A stretch of 64,000 bases of DNA from Hymenobacter negativus. Its GTDB lineage: Bacteria; Bacteroidota; Bacteroidia; Cytophagales; Hymenobacteraceae. The stretch lies in the NCBI RefSeq assembly GCF_017571495.1, contig NZ_JAGETZ010000011.1:1-64000 (forward strand), read 5' to 3'. Each line of letters begins with the position of its first letter. Within the stretch, counting starts at the first letter, position 1. Under the pieces are notes generated by a model. It saw nothing but the letters and a program-made list of their open reading frames with translations. It was not told the origin of the DNA and did not search any database. Below, one piece after another: positions 32,556 through 41,870 of this stretch. A program made the translations under genes and the position numbers.

Positions 32556-35030
32556 ATGCGAAATCCCGTTGCCTCGATAATATTGCTCGTAGCCCTGGCT
32601 AGTCCGCTGGCTGCTCAGACGTCGGTATCGCGCCCGCACCCCGATGTGCCCGCTGCGATGGATGTAGCTGGAATTCATTTAGTATTGAGCGAAGGAGCCC
32701 AGCGCCTGGTGCAGCAAAAAGCCGATGGCCTATGCCGCCACCAGCCGTCCTTCCAAGCCCGAGTCGATTTGGCTGATGCCTCATTCCCCATCATCGACCG
32801 GGTATTGAAGGAAGAAGGCGTACCGCTTGATTTTCGCTACTTGGCCCTCCAGGAAAGCGCCTTGCTAGGCAATGCACGCAGCAACCACGAGGCGGTAGGC
32901 TACTGGCAGCTCAAAGAGGAAACCGCTACTGGCCTGGGGCTTAGCGTGAATGATGCCGTGGACGAGCGCCAGCACCTCACTTCCAGCACCCGGGCCGCTG
33001 CTCGCTACCTTACCCGTAGCAACAACAGCCTGCACAACTGGATGAATGCATTGCTAAGCTACTACACCGGCTTGGGTGGGGTAAAGCCCTACACGCTCCC
33101 AACGGATTTCGACGCCACCGAAATGGCCATCACCGAGGCTACCTCGCCTTACGTGCTGATGTTTCTGGCCCAGAAAGTGGCTTTCGAGCCCTCGTGCGGC
33201 CTTAACCCCAGGCCGCCGCTGCTGCTCCGCGAGTTTCCCGCCACACCCGGCCAGACGCTGCAAGCTCAGGCCCTCACCCTGCATACCGACCCTGCTGCAC
33301 TGGCCAAGCACAACTATTGGCTGCTGACTGCCGCTGTGCCCGCCGACAAGCCCTATACGCTCATCGTGCCCGTGGGCGACGTAACCCAGGCTGCGGGCAT
33401 CCTTGCCAACCAGCGCTTGCAAAGCAGCAAGGAGTTGCTCAATGCGCCCACCGTGGCCCGTAATACGGCCGAGGTCCGCATTAATAAGCTTCGTGCCCTC
33501 ATCGCCTTACCCGGCGAAACCATGGTGGACCTGGCCCGCCGGGCGCACCAGCGACTGGGAGAATTTCTGCGCCACAACGAGATGACGGGGTTCGATAAGC
33601 TGGTAGTCGGTCGGCCATATTACCTGGAAAAGAAGCGCGACGCGGCGGCCGTGGAATACCACGTCCTTCAGCCCGGCGAAACAATTTTCGACGTGGCCCA
33701 GAAGTACGGCATGCGCCAAAAAGCCGTGTACGCCAAAAACCGCATGGCCCGCGTGGAAGAGTTGCGTCCCGGCCGTGTGCTGTGGCTGCAACACACACGC
33801 CCCCGCGAAACCGCCATCGAATACCGCACCCAGCCCGAAGGCGTGGCCCTGGAGCGCCCCAGTGCCGCTGATATCGCAGCCGAAAAGGAAACGGACGCTT
33901 TGGTGAGCACTGCTAATGATGTGGTAGCCATGCGCCGCGAGGTAGCAACCGAAAGCGGCCAGGTTAAGGTGAAAGTCAAAGTGAAAGGCCAGGACGGCAA
34001 AACCAAAAGCAAGCGCGTTGTAGAAGATGCCGACGGCTGGGGCGAAACCCTGGCTACAGCTGCTTCTACGGCTTCCAGTACCCCGGCGGCGGCTCCGGCT
34101 CCGGTAGCTGCCGCGCCCTTACCCACTCAGCCGGCCCCAGTGCCTGCGCCCGTGCGGCCCACGCCAATGTCGGCCCCAGTGCGGCCTTCTTCCGCTAAAG
34201 TCACGTACCTGCCGCCGCCCGCTGCCGCACCGGCGCCAGCACCCCTGGCAGATGAGCCCAGCGAGGCTGATTCTGCGGCCATTGCACCCGATGTTAGTCG
34301 CCTGGAACCAGTGTTCAAGCCGGCCGCGCCAATCCCCAAGCCCGCCCCAACGAAGGCTCTCGAGCCTGTGGCTACGTATCCGGCGGCCGTGGCTGCCAAG
34401 CCAGCAGCGGCGCCTGCGCCGGTCGTAGCGCCAGTGGCCATGGGTAAGCCGGCAGGGACGGCTCCGAGAGCCATCCCCAGCGATGCCACCCATCGGGTAG
34501 AGGCTCGGGAAACGGTGTACTCCGTGAGCCGACTATACGGCATTGCACCAGCTACCCTGATAGCCATCAACCACCTGGAGCCGCCGTACGGCTTAGTGCT
34601 GGGCCAGGTGCTGAGCTTGAAAGCGGCGGAACCAGCGCTTGCTCCCGTTGTGCCAGTGGCGAAGGCTGCCCCCGCTGCCAAAGCGGCTCCCGTGTTCAAA
34701 GTTGCTCAGGCCCCAGCCCCGGCGCCTACGCAAACCCCCGCATCGCACAGCCAGCACACCGGGCGAATCAACCCAGCCACACTGTACGTACCGAAGAAAG
34801 CCACGTCCGCTGCAACCACGTCTGCTGTTACCCCCGCTGCTCCCGCGACTTCAGCCGCTGCAGTGGGCACGGTTACGCAGCACACTGTGGCCAAAGGAGA
34901 GACTTTATACAGCATTGCCCGCCTCTATAATGTAAAGGTGGCCGACCTGCAAGCCTGGAACAACAAGGCGGCCTCAGATGCTTCGGCCAAGATAGGGGAG
35001 GTGCTGCGCGTGCAGGCACCGGCTAAATAA
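32556..35030 (+). CDS. Lytic transglycosylase with three LysM domains (MltD-like)
   Basis: 824 residues. A signal peptide (ending LASPLAAQ) precedes an SLT-type domain at about 55-195 with the catalytic Glu E100 (LALQESALLG) and the GYWQLKEETATGLGL motif. LysM domains lie at about 365-410 (YHVLQPGETIFDVAQKYGM), 647-692 (HRVEARETVYSVSRLYGI) and 775-822 (HTVAKGETLYSIARLYNV). They are separated by long Ala/Pro-rich linkers. It should cut peptidoglycan glycan strands in the periplasm, held in place by LysM binding. The linkers make it longer than E. coli MltD. The gene is monocistronic. Confidence 0.92.
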   Translation: MRNPVASIILLVALASPLAAQTSVSRPHPDVPAAMDVAGIHLVLSEGAQRLVQQKADGLCRHQPSFQARVDLADASFPIIDRVLKEEGVPLDFRYLALQESALLGNARSNHEAVGYWQLKEETATGLGLSVNDAVDERQHLTSSTRAAARYLTRSNNSLHNWMNALLSYYTGLGGVKPYTLPTDFDATEMAITEATSPYVLMFLAQKVAFEPSCGLNPRPPLLLREFPATPGQTLQAQALTLHTDPAALAKHNYWLLTAAVPADKPYTLIVPVGDVTQAAGILANQRLQSSKELLNAPTVARNTAEVRINKLRALIALPGETMVDLARRAHQRLGEFLRHNEMTGFDKLVVGRPYYLEKKRDAAAVEYHVLQPGETIFDVAQKYGMRQKAVYAKNRMARVEELRPGRVLWLQHTRPRETAIEYRTQPEGVALERPSAADIAAEKETDALVSTANDVVAMRREVATESGQVKVKVKVKGQDGKTKSKRVVEDADGWGETLATAASTASSTPAAAPAPVAAAPLPTQPAPVPAPVRPTPMSAPVRPSSAKVTYLPPPAAAPAPAPLADEPSEADSAAIAPDVSRLEPVFKPAAPIPKPAPTKALEPVATYPAAVAAKPAAAPAPVVAPVAMGKPAGTAPRAIPSDATHRVEARETVYSVSRLYGIAPATLIAINHLEPPYGLVLGQVLSLKAAEPALAPVVPVAKAAPAAKAAPVFKVAQAPAPAPTQTPASHSQHTGRINPATLYVPKKATSAATTSAVTPAAPATSAAAVGTVTQHTVAKGETLYSIARLYNVKVADLQAWNNKAASDASAKIGEVLRVQAPAK

Positions 35031-35116
35031 TGCGCGCCGCGGAGTAGCAAATGGCAACGACCGAAGCGTGAAACTTCTACATGTAGCTGTGTGATAAATT
35101 TCTGGTTAAGTGATGA

Positions 35117-36163
35117 TTACTTGCCAGGGCCGGCCAAGGCACCTGAGTATTTTACCACGTAATAGTTAGCCGTAACATTGTCCTTCGTCAGCTCGGCTAT
35201 CTGATAAATGGGGCCGGTATAAGCTTTCTCAATTTCGAACGTAATGGCGGGCGGGTCTTCGTTGCCCATTACTTCCAGCAGGCCGCTGTTTTTGGTGGTA
35301 TACAGGGCGGCTTTCTCCTGCAGCTTGCCGTAGTCTTCCAGCAGCATGTAGGCCGAGCAGAGGTTGCCGAGCAGCGCGTTGGCCACCTTGCGGTTGATTT
35401 CGGCTTTCTTATTGGTCCAATCGGCTTTAGCCAGCTGTGCTTCCCAGGTTGCTACCAGGGGCAGTAGCTTGTTTTTGTCGAGCGTTGGCTCGGTAATCGC
35501 TTTTTCAAACTCGGTCGCGGCTTTGCTTATTTCCTGGTATGCGGGCATTTCGCCTTCCACGGCGTTCACTCCCAGTCGCACCGTCCAGTTATGGTCGACC
35601 ATGGTATAGTTGATGCGGTCTCGGAGCGCTTGTAGCCGCTTTTTCGATAACTCCTCGGTGCAGGCATTTCTCAGGTACAAGTCCAGGTCCCAGCGGTAGT
35701 TAAACTCCGGGGAGCGCTCGGTGCCCTGGTTTTGCTCGAAATGCTGGAGTACGTGGTTGTTTTGCTTGTCGAGAAGCTCATAGCTGCTTGTGCCCGAATA
35801 GGCAATTGGGCAATAAAACTGCTCGTGCGTATCGCCACCAATAATATTGCGCTTTTCTACTTGTTCTGGCTGCGTAGCAAAGCCTTTGTGCCGGATAACG
35901 AGGGTGAGGTCGCCACCGGTTTTCTTGTATTCCAATCCCTGTAAGGCCGGCGGGGCGGGCAAATACAAGAGTGGCCGGCCCAGGTCGTACTCCACCGAAT
36001 ACGATTTATACTTAGCATCAATGGGCGCCGAAGCGGCTTTGTGAAAAGTGGACCAGATTTTATGTTCGGCTATTTTTTGGGAAGAAGCTGGGTGTGCTGC
36101 CAGCAGCGTCAGGGCAAAGGCAGCCGGCAGCCACTGGGCACGGACAAAGGAAAAAGTACGCAT
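35117..36163 (-). CDS. Secreted protein of unknown function (tandem paralogue A)
   Basis: About 348 residues from the ATG at 36163; ATGs at 36172 and 36175 are also possible. The signal peptide ends HPASSQ. The mature start QKIAEHKIWSTFHKA matches the upstream neighbour's QKIADNKVWTTFHKS, and the two proteins align over their length (YSVEYDLGR / YSVVYDFGG, NAVEGEMPAYQEIS / NTVEGAAPAYTEIS, ANALLGNLCSAYMLLEDY / ANALLNNLCVAYLLVEDY). They are diverged duplicates. The family is unknown; a mixed alpha/beta periplasmic or surface protein is likely. It follows its paralogue in the same direction. Confidence 0.75.
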   Translation of the reverse strand: MRTFSFVRAQWLPAAFALTLLAAHPASSQKIAEHKIWSTFHKAASAPIDAKYKSYSVEYDLGRPLLYLPAPPALQGLEYKKTGGDLTLVIRHKGFATQPEQVEKRNIIGGDTHEQFYCPIAYSGTSSYELLDKQNNHVLQHFEQNQGTERSPEFNYRWDLDLYLRNACTEELSKKRLQALRDRINYTMVDHNWTVRLGVNAVEGEMPAYQEISKAATEFEKAITEPTLDKNKLLPLVATWEAQLAKADWTNKKAEINRKVANALLGNLCSAYMLLEDYGKLQEKAALYTTKNSGLLEVMGNEDPPAITFEIEKAYTGPIYQIAELTKDNVTANYYVVKYSGALAGPGK

Positions 36164-36229
36164 CGATAACATCATGAAATAGCGAAGTGGCGGCTTTTAA
36201 AGAAATAAGAGTCTGGCAGCAGTGGGCGC

Positions 36230-37258
36230 TTATTGAGGCACAGCGGCGTTGGCAAAGTCCAGAAACTCTTCCTTCGAATAGTAAATGGGCTGGCCATTCT
36301 TCATGCCTTTTAGCACCTGCGAGGTACTGGGGCCGGTATAGGTTTCATCGCCCCGGAAGGAAGGCGCCGCCTTTCCGAACACGCCTGTGTTTTTGCTGTC
36401 GAAGAGGCGCCCCAGGGTAACGATTTTGGGGTAGTCTTCCACCAGTAAGTAGGCTACGCACAAGTTGTTAAGCAGCGCGTTGGCCACCGTTTTGTTGATT
36501 TCGCTTTTCTTGTCGTCCCAGTTCACCTTGGCCAGGTGTTTCTCCCAAACCGCAATCAGGGGCTGGAGCTTCACCTTATCGGCCGATGAACTGGTGAGCA
36601 GCGTCGTCAGCGCGTTGGCCGAAGTGCTGATTTCGGTGTACGCCGGAGCCGCACCCTCAACGGTGTTGACCACCATCTCAACGTGAAAATCATGTGGGGC
36701 CAGGTCATAGGCAACGTTAGCCAATACCTCGTCCAGCAGCAGCTTCGCCTTGGCCGGAATATAAGGGCCCTGCACGTAGGCATTGAGTGCTTCCCGATTG
36801 GGAAAGTCCGGCGTATCCTGTATAAAACCATCCTTGTGGAATGCTGCCAGCAGGTTTTGGCCCCGCACATCAATCAGCTCGTAGCCATAATCAGCCTTAC
36901 CGCTCAGGGTAAAGTGACAGGCGCTGGACGTTTTGCCATCGTTCTGAAGATAATTCCGGTAAGCAATGTGGAGGCCCTTAACCGTGACCTTCAGGAGCAA
37001 GTCGCCATCGGCTGCTTTGTATTCCAGTCCCTTGATAACCGGCTGTGCCCCGGCGGACATGTCCATGCCCCCAAAGTCGTATACCACCGAGTACGTCTTA
37101 AAGCGCGAAGCCAAATCAACTTTGGGGGACTTGTGAAAGGTAGTCCAAACCTTGTTGTCCGCAATCTTCTGAGCAGAAGCGTGCTGTCTGCCTAATAAAC
37201 AGAATAGGAAAGCCAAACCCAGAAAGCGGGCAGAGTGCCAGAAAGCCGTTGCTAGCAT
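36230..37258 (-). CDS. Secreted protein of unknown function (tandem paralogue B)
   Basis: 342 residues. Signal peptide (MLATAFWHSARFLGLAFLFC, cleaved near ASA) and the same mature opening as its downstream neighbour. Conserved blocks include GLEYKAADGDLLLKVTVKGL and NKTVANALLNNLCVAYLLVEDYPKI. The middle region (HFTLSGKADYGYELID) differs from the paralogue, so the two may bind different partners. No enzyme motif is visible. The 66-base gap to the next gene suggests co-transcription. Its promoter would lie in the AT-rich stretch just right of 37258. Confidence 0.75.
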   Translation of the reverse strand: MLATAFWHSARFLGLAFLFCLLGRQHASAQKIADNKVWTTFHKSPKVDLASRFKTYSVVYDFGGMDMSAGAQPVIKGLEYKAADGDLLLKVTVKGLHIAYRNYLQNDGKTSSACHFTLSGKADYGYELIDVRGQNLLAAFHKDGFIQDTPDFPNREALNAYVQGPYIPAKAKLLLDEVLANVAYDLAPHDFHVEMVVNTVEGAAPAYTEISTSANALTTLLTSSSADKVKLQPLIAVWEKHLAKVNWDDKKSEINKTVANALLNNLCVAYLLVEDYPKIVTLGRLFDSKNTGVFGKAAPSFRGDETYTGPSTSQVLKGMKNGQPIYYSKEEFLDFANAAVPQ

Positions 37259-37525
37259 TGCAATAATTAAACAAAAAATTAAATGATGAAGCTGCTACCC
37301 TCAAAGGTCCGGCTGGTAAACGCACGCCGCAATACCTAATAGTAGGTATTTTTAATGTTTGCGATTTGACAATAACGCATCAGCAGAAGAGCAGTGCAGA
37401 GGGGCAATAGAAGCGCCGGAGCACTTTGGCCGGTGCAACCAGCACGCGGCAATCTGGCGGCCAGACCAGCCCGCCGCCCGCCACAAAATGCAGCTCACAG
37501 GGAATCAGGCAGCAGGCTTTTTGGG

Positions 37526-37558
37526 TTTGGCAAAGCTCCCCCGTCGGGGGTATCTTTG
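37526..37558 (+). promoter_or_regulatory. Bacteroidota-type promoter of dnaE (TTTG, 21 bases, TATCTTTG)
   Basis: The -33 TTTG at 37526-37529 and the -7 TATCTTTG at 37551-37558 are 21 bases apart, which fits the Bacteroidota consensus well. A small CCCCC/GGGGG palindrome lies in the spacer. Transcription would start near 37563. Confidence 0.7.
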
Positions 37559-37561
37559 AAA

Positions 37562-37634
37562 GTGTTGAGGGTTGAATTTTAAGTGTTGAGTTGAAGGCAC
37601 GATAAAAATTCAACCCTCAATCCTGCGCACTCAA
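37562..37634. repeat. 7-bp-periodic hairpin forming the dnaE leader
   Basis: Left-hand heptamers GTGTTGA, GGGTTGA, ATTTTAA, GTGTTGA, GTTGAAG. A perfect 16-bp stem TTGAGGGTTGAATTTT (37565-37580) pairs with 37605-37620. The structure fills nearly the whole predicted untranslated leader of dnaE. Confidence 0.8.
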
Positions 37635-37644
37635 TCCTTCCATT

Positions 37645-40600
37645 ATGCCCGTTTTCTCGCACCTCCACAGCCACACGCAATACTCGCTTCTTGACGGCCA
37701 GGCCAGCATTGGCGCCCTGATGAAGAAGGCCCAGAAGGACGGCATGCCCGCCGTGGCCCTCACCGACCACGGCAACATGTTCGGCGCGTTCAACTTCGTG
37801 GCCGAGGCCAACAAGTACAACGTGAAGCCCATTGTGGGCTGCGAATTTTACCTCGTGGAAGACCGCCACAAGAAGGCCTTCAGCCGCGAAAAGGGCGAGC
37901 GCGACACCCGCCACCACCAGTTGTTGCTGGCCAAAGACCAGGCCGGGTACCACAACCTGGCCAAGCTCTGCTCGCTGAGCTTCATCGAGGGCGTGTACTC
38001 AAAGTTTCCACGCATTGATAAGGAACTGCTGCTGCAGTACCACGAGGGCCTTATTGCTACCTCGTGCTGCATCGGTGCCGAGATTCCGCAAACCATCCTT
38101 TTCGGCACCGAGGCCGAGGCCGAGGAGAAGCTGAAGTGGTGGCTCGATTTATTTGGCGACGACTACTACATCGAAATCCAGCGCCACGGGCTGATGAACT
38201 TCGACGGCACCGGCAAGAGCCAGGAAGACGTGAACCAGATACTGCTGGGCTTTGCGAAGAAATACAACGTCAAGGTCATCTGCACCAACGACTCGCACTA
38301 CGTTGACCAGACCGACTACGCCGCTCACGACCTGCTACTGTGCGTGAATACCGGTGAGGAGCACAGCATCCCTGTCGGCGACATGCGCACCAACTACTAC
38401 ACCCTGATGACCAGCCAGGGTGAGGTGAAATACGACCTGCTCGACAACCTGCGCCGCGACCACTCGCGCGATGAGCGCGCCCAGCGCCAGCTCCGCCGCA
38501 TCGACGAGGAACTGCAGAAGCCCAAGCCGCACACCCGCTTTGGTTTCGCCAACGACCAGTTCTTCTTCAAGACCCAGGCGCAGATGAACAAGCTGTTCGA
38601 AGACGTGCCGGAAAGCGTGGACAATACCAATGAGATTGTCGACAAAATCACGCCCCCAAAGCTGGCGCGCGACATCCTGTTGCCCAACTTCCCCATTCCC
38701 GCGCCTTTCGCCAACGCCGACGAATTCCTGCGTGAGCTGACCTACGTGGGCGCTTTCGGCCCCAGTGCGGGCAAGGGCGTCGTGACGATGAGCAAGCCGC
38801 CGCGCTACTCCGAACGCACGCCCGAAATCGAGGAACGGCTTGATTATGAGCTGCGCATCATCCAGACGATGGGTTTCGCGGGCTACTTTCTCATTACCCA
38901 GGACTTCATCAACCACGGCCGCAACATCGGCGTGGCCGTGGGCCCGGGCCGGGGCTCAGCCGCCGGTTCAGCCGTGGCCTACTGCGTAGGCATCACCAAC
39001 ATCGACCCCATCAAGTACTCACTGCTGTTCGAGCGTTTCCTGAACCCCGAGCGCGTGTCGATGCCCGATATCGATATTGACTTTGACGACGTAAATCGCC
39101 AGAAAGTCATTGACTACGTGGTGAATAAATACGGCAAAACCCAGGTTGCCCAGATTATCACCTTCGGTACCATGGCCGCCAAATCATCTATCAAGGATGT
39201 GGCGCGGGCGATGGAATTGCCGCTGCCGCAAACCAACGACCTGACCAAGATGGTGCCCGAAAAGCCAGGCACGACATTGGCCGGCGCCTTTGCCGAAAAC
39301 CAGGAACTGGACATGATTCGGCGCGACGAGTCGCCGGACAACCTGAAGGGACAGATTCTGCGCCTCGCCACGCAGCTCGAAGGCTCGGTGCGCAACACCG
39401 GCATCCACGCCGCCGGCGTCATCATCGCGCCGGATGACATTACCAAGTACATCCCGGTTTCGACCTCGAAGGATTCGGACCTGCTCATCACCCAGTTTGA
39501 TGGCAAGGTGATTGAGAGCGCCGGCATGTTGAAGATGGACTTTCTGGGACTTAAAACCCTGACCGTCATTGTGGATGCTATGAACCTGATTGAGCGCAAC
39601 CACGGCGTCAAAATCGACATCGACAACATTCCGCTCGACGACGAGAAGACCTATGCGCTTTACCAGCGCGGCGATACCATCGGTACGTTCCAGTTTGAAT
39701 CCGAAGGCATGCGTCAGTACCTCAAGGACTTGAAGCCAACCAATATTGAGGATTTGATTGCGATGAACGCCCTTTACCGGCCGGGCCCGATGCAGTTCAT
39801 CCCGAACTTCATCAATCGCAAGCACGGCCGCGAGGAAGTGGAATACCCCCACGAGCTGCTGAAACCCATCCTGGAATACAGCCAGGGGATTATGGTGTAT
39901 CAGGAGCAAATCATGCAGACTGCCCAGATTCTGGCCGGCTACTCGCTCGGCGGCGCCGACTTGCTGCGCCGCGCCATGGGCAAGAAGGACATGAAAAAGA
40001 TGGCTCTCGAACGCGAGAAGTTCATCGAAGGCGCCAAAACCATCCACGGCATCCCTGCAAAAAAGGCCAACGACGTCTTCGACGTAATGGAGAAATTTGC
40101 GGAGTACGGCTTCAACCGCTCGCACTCCGCCGCTTACTCGGTGGTAGCCTACCAGACTGGTTATTTAAAAGCGAACTATCCAGCTGAGTACATGGCCGCC
40201 GTGCTTACCAACAACATGGGCGACATCAAGAAGGTAACCTTCTTCATTGAGGAAGCCCGTAAGCAGGGCGTGCCTGTACTGGGGCCTGATGTGAACGAAA
40301 GCCTCTTGAAATTCAACGTAAACCAGGAAGGTGCCATCCGTTTCGGTATGGGCGCAGTGAAAGGCGCGGGCGAACTGGCGGTAGAAAGTATGGTGCAGGA
40401 GCGCGAAAAAGCCGGTGAATATTCCGACGTTTTCGATTTTGCTAAACGCGTGAACCTGCGCACCGTGAACAAGAAAACCTTCGAAAGCCTGGCCCAGGCC
40501 GGAGCCTTTGATGGCTTCGGCAAGCACCGTCGCCTCTACCTCGACGCCCCCCAAGGCGACCAGAACCTCATTGAAAAGGCCATGCGCGTGGGCCAGCAGC

Positions 40601-41358
40601 ACGCCGCCGCCAAGGAATCGGCCCAGCACAGCCTGTTTGGTGCGGGTGCTTTCGGAGCGGTGGCCGCACCGATGCCCAAAATCCACGAGATGGAGCCCTG
40701 GAGCAAAACCGAGCAGCTGCGCCGCGAAAAAGAGGTAGTGGGTTTCTATCTCTCGGGGCACCCGCTCGACAGCTTTAAGCTGGAACTAGACGCCTACTGC
40801 ACCTGTGGCCTGGAAAAGGTGGATGAGATTAAGAATAAGGAATTGGCGGTAGCCGGCCTGATTACCAACGTCTTGTTCAAGACCACAAAGACTGGTCAGC
40901 CCTTCTGCACTTTCACCCTCGAAGACTACGAGACCAGCATCAGCCCGGCGCTGTTCCGGGACGACTACACCAAATTTGCGCCCCTTATCAACCCGCGCAA
41001 CTACCCTAATGAGCAGGTGCCACCCATGTACGTGCGCCTCAAGCAGGAGCTGCGCCGCCACACCCAGGACCAGTGGGACCTGCGCATTCTCAGCATTCAG
41101 CCCTTGGCTGACATCGCCGAAAAGATGAGCAAAGGCGTGCGCGTGCGCCTCGACTTGCGCACCGTGACTGCCCTCATGCTCGACCGCCTGGAGGAAGCCA
41201 TCGAGCACGCACCCGGCGGCAAGCGCCTCGAAATCCAGTTTGTGGAGCCGCACGAACACCTCGCGGTGGATATGTTCTCGCGCCGCTTCCAGATTGAGCC
41301 CAAAGCCTTCATTGAGAAGATGAAAGAGCTGGAAATGGAAGTGTGCACATTGATTTAG
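37645..41358 (+). CDS. dnaE: DNA polymerase III subunit alpha
   Basis: 1237 residues. Order: PHP domain (FSHLHSHTQYSLLDG, ALTDHGNMFGA) at 1-270, polymerase palm with GPGRGSAAGS and the catalytic acidic motif MPDIDIDFDD (residues 473-482), IHAAGVIIA, fingers with ALYRPGPMQFIPNFI and YGFNRSHSAAYSVVAYQ, then HhH, OB fold (ELAVAGLITNVLFKTTKTGQ) and a C-terminal clamp-binding region. It is the replicative polymerase of the DnaE1 type. The PHP metal residues look intact. Length is normal for Bacteroidota. The leader contains a large hairpin, which may affect expression. Confidence 0.97.
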   Translation: MPVFSHLHSHTQYSLLDGQASIGALMKKAQKDGMPAVALTDHGNMFGAFNFVAEANKYNVKPIVGCEFYLVEDRHKKAFSREKGERDTRHHQLLLAKDQAGYHNLAKLCSLSFIEGVYSKFPRIDKELLLQYHEGLIATSCCIGAEIPQTILFGTEAEAEEKLKWWLDLFGDDYYIEIQRHGLMNFDGTGKSQEDVNQILLGFAKKYNVKVICTNDSHYVDQTDYAAHDLLLCVNTGEEHSIPVGDMRTNYYTLMTSQGEVKYDLLDNLRRDHSRDERAQRQLRRIDEELQKPKPHTRFGFANDQFFFKTQAQMNKLFEDVPESVDNTNEIVDKITPPKLARDILLPNFPIPAPFANADEFLRELTYVGAFGPSAGKGVVTMSKPPRYSERTPEIEERLDYELRIIQTMGFAGYFLITQDFINHGRNIGVAVGPGRGSAAGSAVAYCVGITNIDPIKYSLLFERFLNPERVSMPDIDIDFDDVNRQKVIDYVVNKYGKTQVAQIITFGTMAAKSSIKDVARAMELPLPQTNDLTKMVPEKPGTTLAGAFAENQELDMIRRDESPDNLKGQILRLATQLEGSVRNTGIHAAGVIIAPDDITKYIPVSTSKDSDLLITQFDGKVIESAGMLKMDFLGLKTLTVIVDAMNLIERNHGVKIDIDNIPLDDEKTYALYQRGDTIGTFQFESEGMRQYLKDLKPTNIEDLIAMNALYRPGPMQFIPNFINRKHGREEVEYPHELLKPILEYSQGIMVYQEQIMQTAQILAGYSLGGADLLRRAMGKKDMKKMALEREKFIEGAKTIHGIPAKKANDVFDVMEKFAEYGFNRSHSAAYSVVAYQTGYLKANYPAEYMAAVLTNNMGDIKKVTFFIEEARKQGVPVLGPDVNESLLKFNVNQEGAIRFGMGAVKGAGELAVESMVQEREKAGEYSDVFDFAKRVNLRTVNKKTFESLAQAGAFDGFGKHRRLYLDAPQGDQNLIEKAMRVGQQHAAAKESAQHSLFGAGAFGAVAAPMPKIHEMEPWSKTEQLRREKEVVGFYLSGHPLDSFKLELDAYCTCGLEKVDEIKNKELAVAGLITNVLFKTTKTGQPFCTFTLEDYETSISPALFRDDYTKFAPLINPRNYPNEQVPPMYVRLKQELRRHTQDQWDLRILSIQPLADIAEKMSKGVRVRLDLRTVTALMLDRLEEAIEHAPGGKRLEIQFVEPHEHLAVDMFSRRFQIEPKAFIEKMKELEMEVCTLI

Positions 41359-41370
41359 CGCAACAAAAAA

Positions 41371-41400
41371 GCTGGGTGGTTTTCTGAGGAATCACCCAGC
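41371..41400 (-). terminator. Hairpin with T tract on the minus strand
   Basis: Stem GCTGGGTG / CACCCAGC. The A6 run at its left side becomes a T tract for leftward transcription, while the right side has none. It therefore looks like a terminator for a minus-strand transcript rather than for dnaE, though it may serve both. Confidence 0.55.
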
Positions 41401-41520
41401 CGTCCGGTCTAAAATTGGGGTCGAATAACACGTTGCATTCGCGTAATAGGGACTTTGCGTACTGCCATTCCAGACGCCTTATTTGCTGATAGACTACCTA
41501 TTGGCCGGATTGTGGCTATG

Positions 41521-41781
41521 CTATATGTACAACCAGTTAGGCCTAGAAATAGGAGCTTCATATTCAGCAATCCATTCCCCTGGTCCACCTATGTCGAGTA
41601 GTCGCAGGGTTAGATTCCCTCTCGGTCTTGACAGGTACTCAGCAGCAATAAGCCATGAATAGGTGCGTTTCAGCTGTATAGAACCAGCGGTAGCGAAAGA
41701 TGCTTCGTTGCGCCCTGCCCGGCGTTCAGATGGAATTTTCTTCCATTCGCCGGGCAAAACCAGCGGTTCTGAACTTTCCAC
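41521..41781 (-). CDS. Possible small hypothetical gene or gene remnant
   Basis: An open frame with protein-like composition ends at 41521 (KRTYSWLIAAEYLSRPRG, LLDIGGPGEWIAEYEAP). The only ATG, at 41886, lies inside trxA. A GTG at 41781 is a more plausible start and gives 86 residues. A leftward-facing terminator at 41371-41400 is weak support for transcription. No family is recognised. It may be the tail of a decayed gene. Confidence is low. Confidence 0.25.
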   Translation of the reverse strand: MESSEPLVLPGEWKKIPSERRAGRNEASFATAGSIQLKRTYSWLIAAEYLSRPRGNLTLRLLDIGGPGEWIAEYEAPISRPNWLYI

Positions 41782-41870
41782 CGCCCACTCTGTTTTACCA
41801 TCCAATCTGCTACCTTGCGACCCTGTTGGCCGTATACGCCAGACTATTTTTAACCCCAACCCCAATTGAA

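Larger units (their letters stand above)
37259..37644. other. Intergenic region of 386 bases between divergent genes
   Basis: It contains the AT-rich promoter side of the secreted-protein gene, the dnaE promoter at 37526-37558 and the 7-bp-periodic hairpin of the dnaE leader. The stretch 37380-37520 shows no feature I can identify. A minus-strand reading across it is Cys-rich but has no gene-like start. Confidence 0.6.

Noticed and set aside
37380..37520. Cys-rich minus-strand frame upstream of dnaE
   Set aside because: It starts inside the dnaE leader hairpin and overlaps the dnaE promoter; no family resemblance.
39184..40125. Long minus-strand open frame (313 codons) inside dnaE
   Set aside because: It is the antisense shadow of a highly conserved, GC-biased gene; its composition is His/Val/Leu-rich as expected for a shadow frame.
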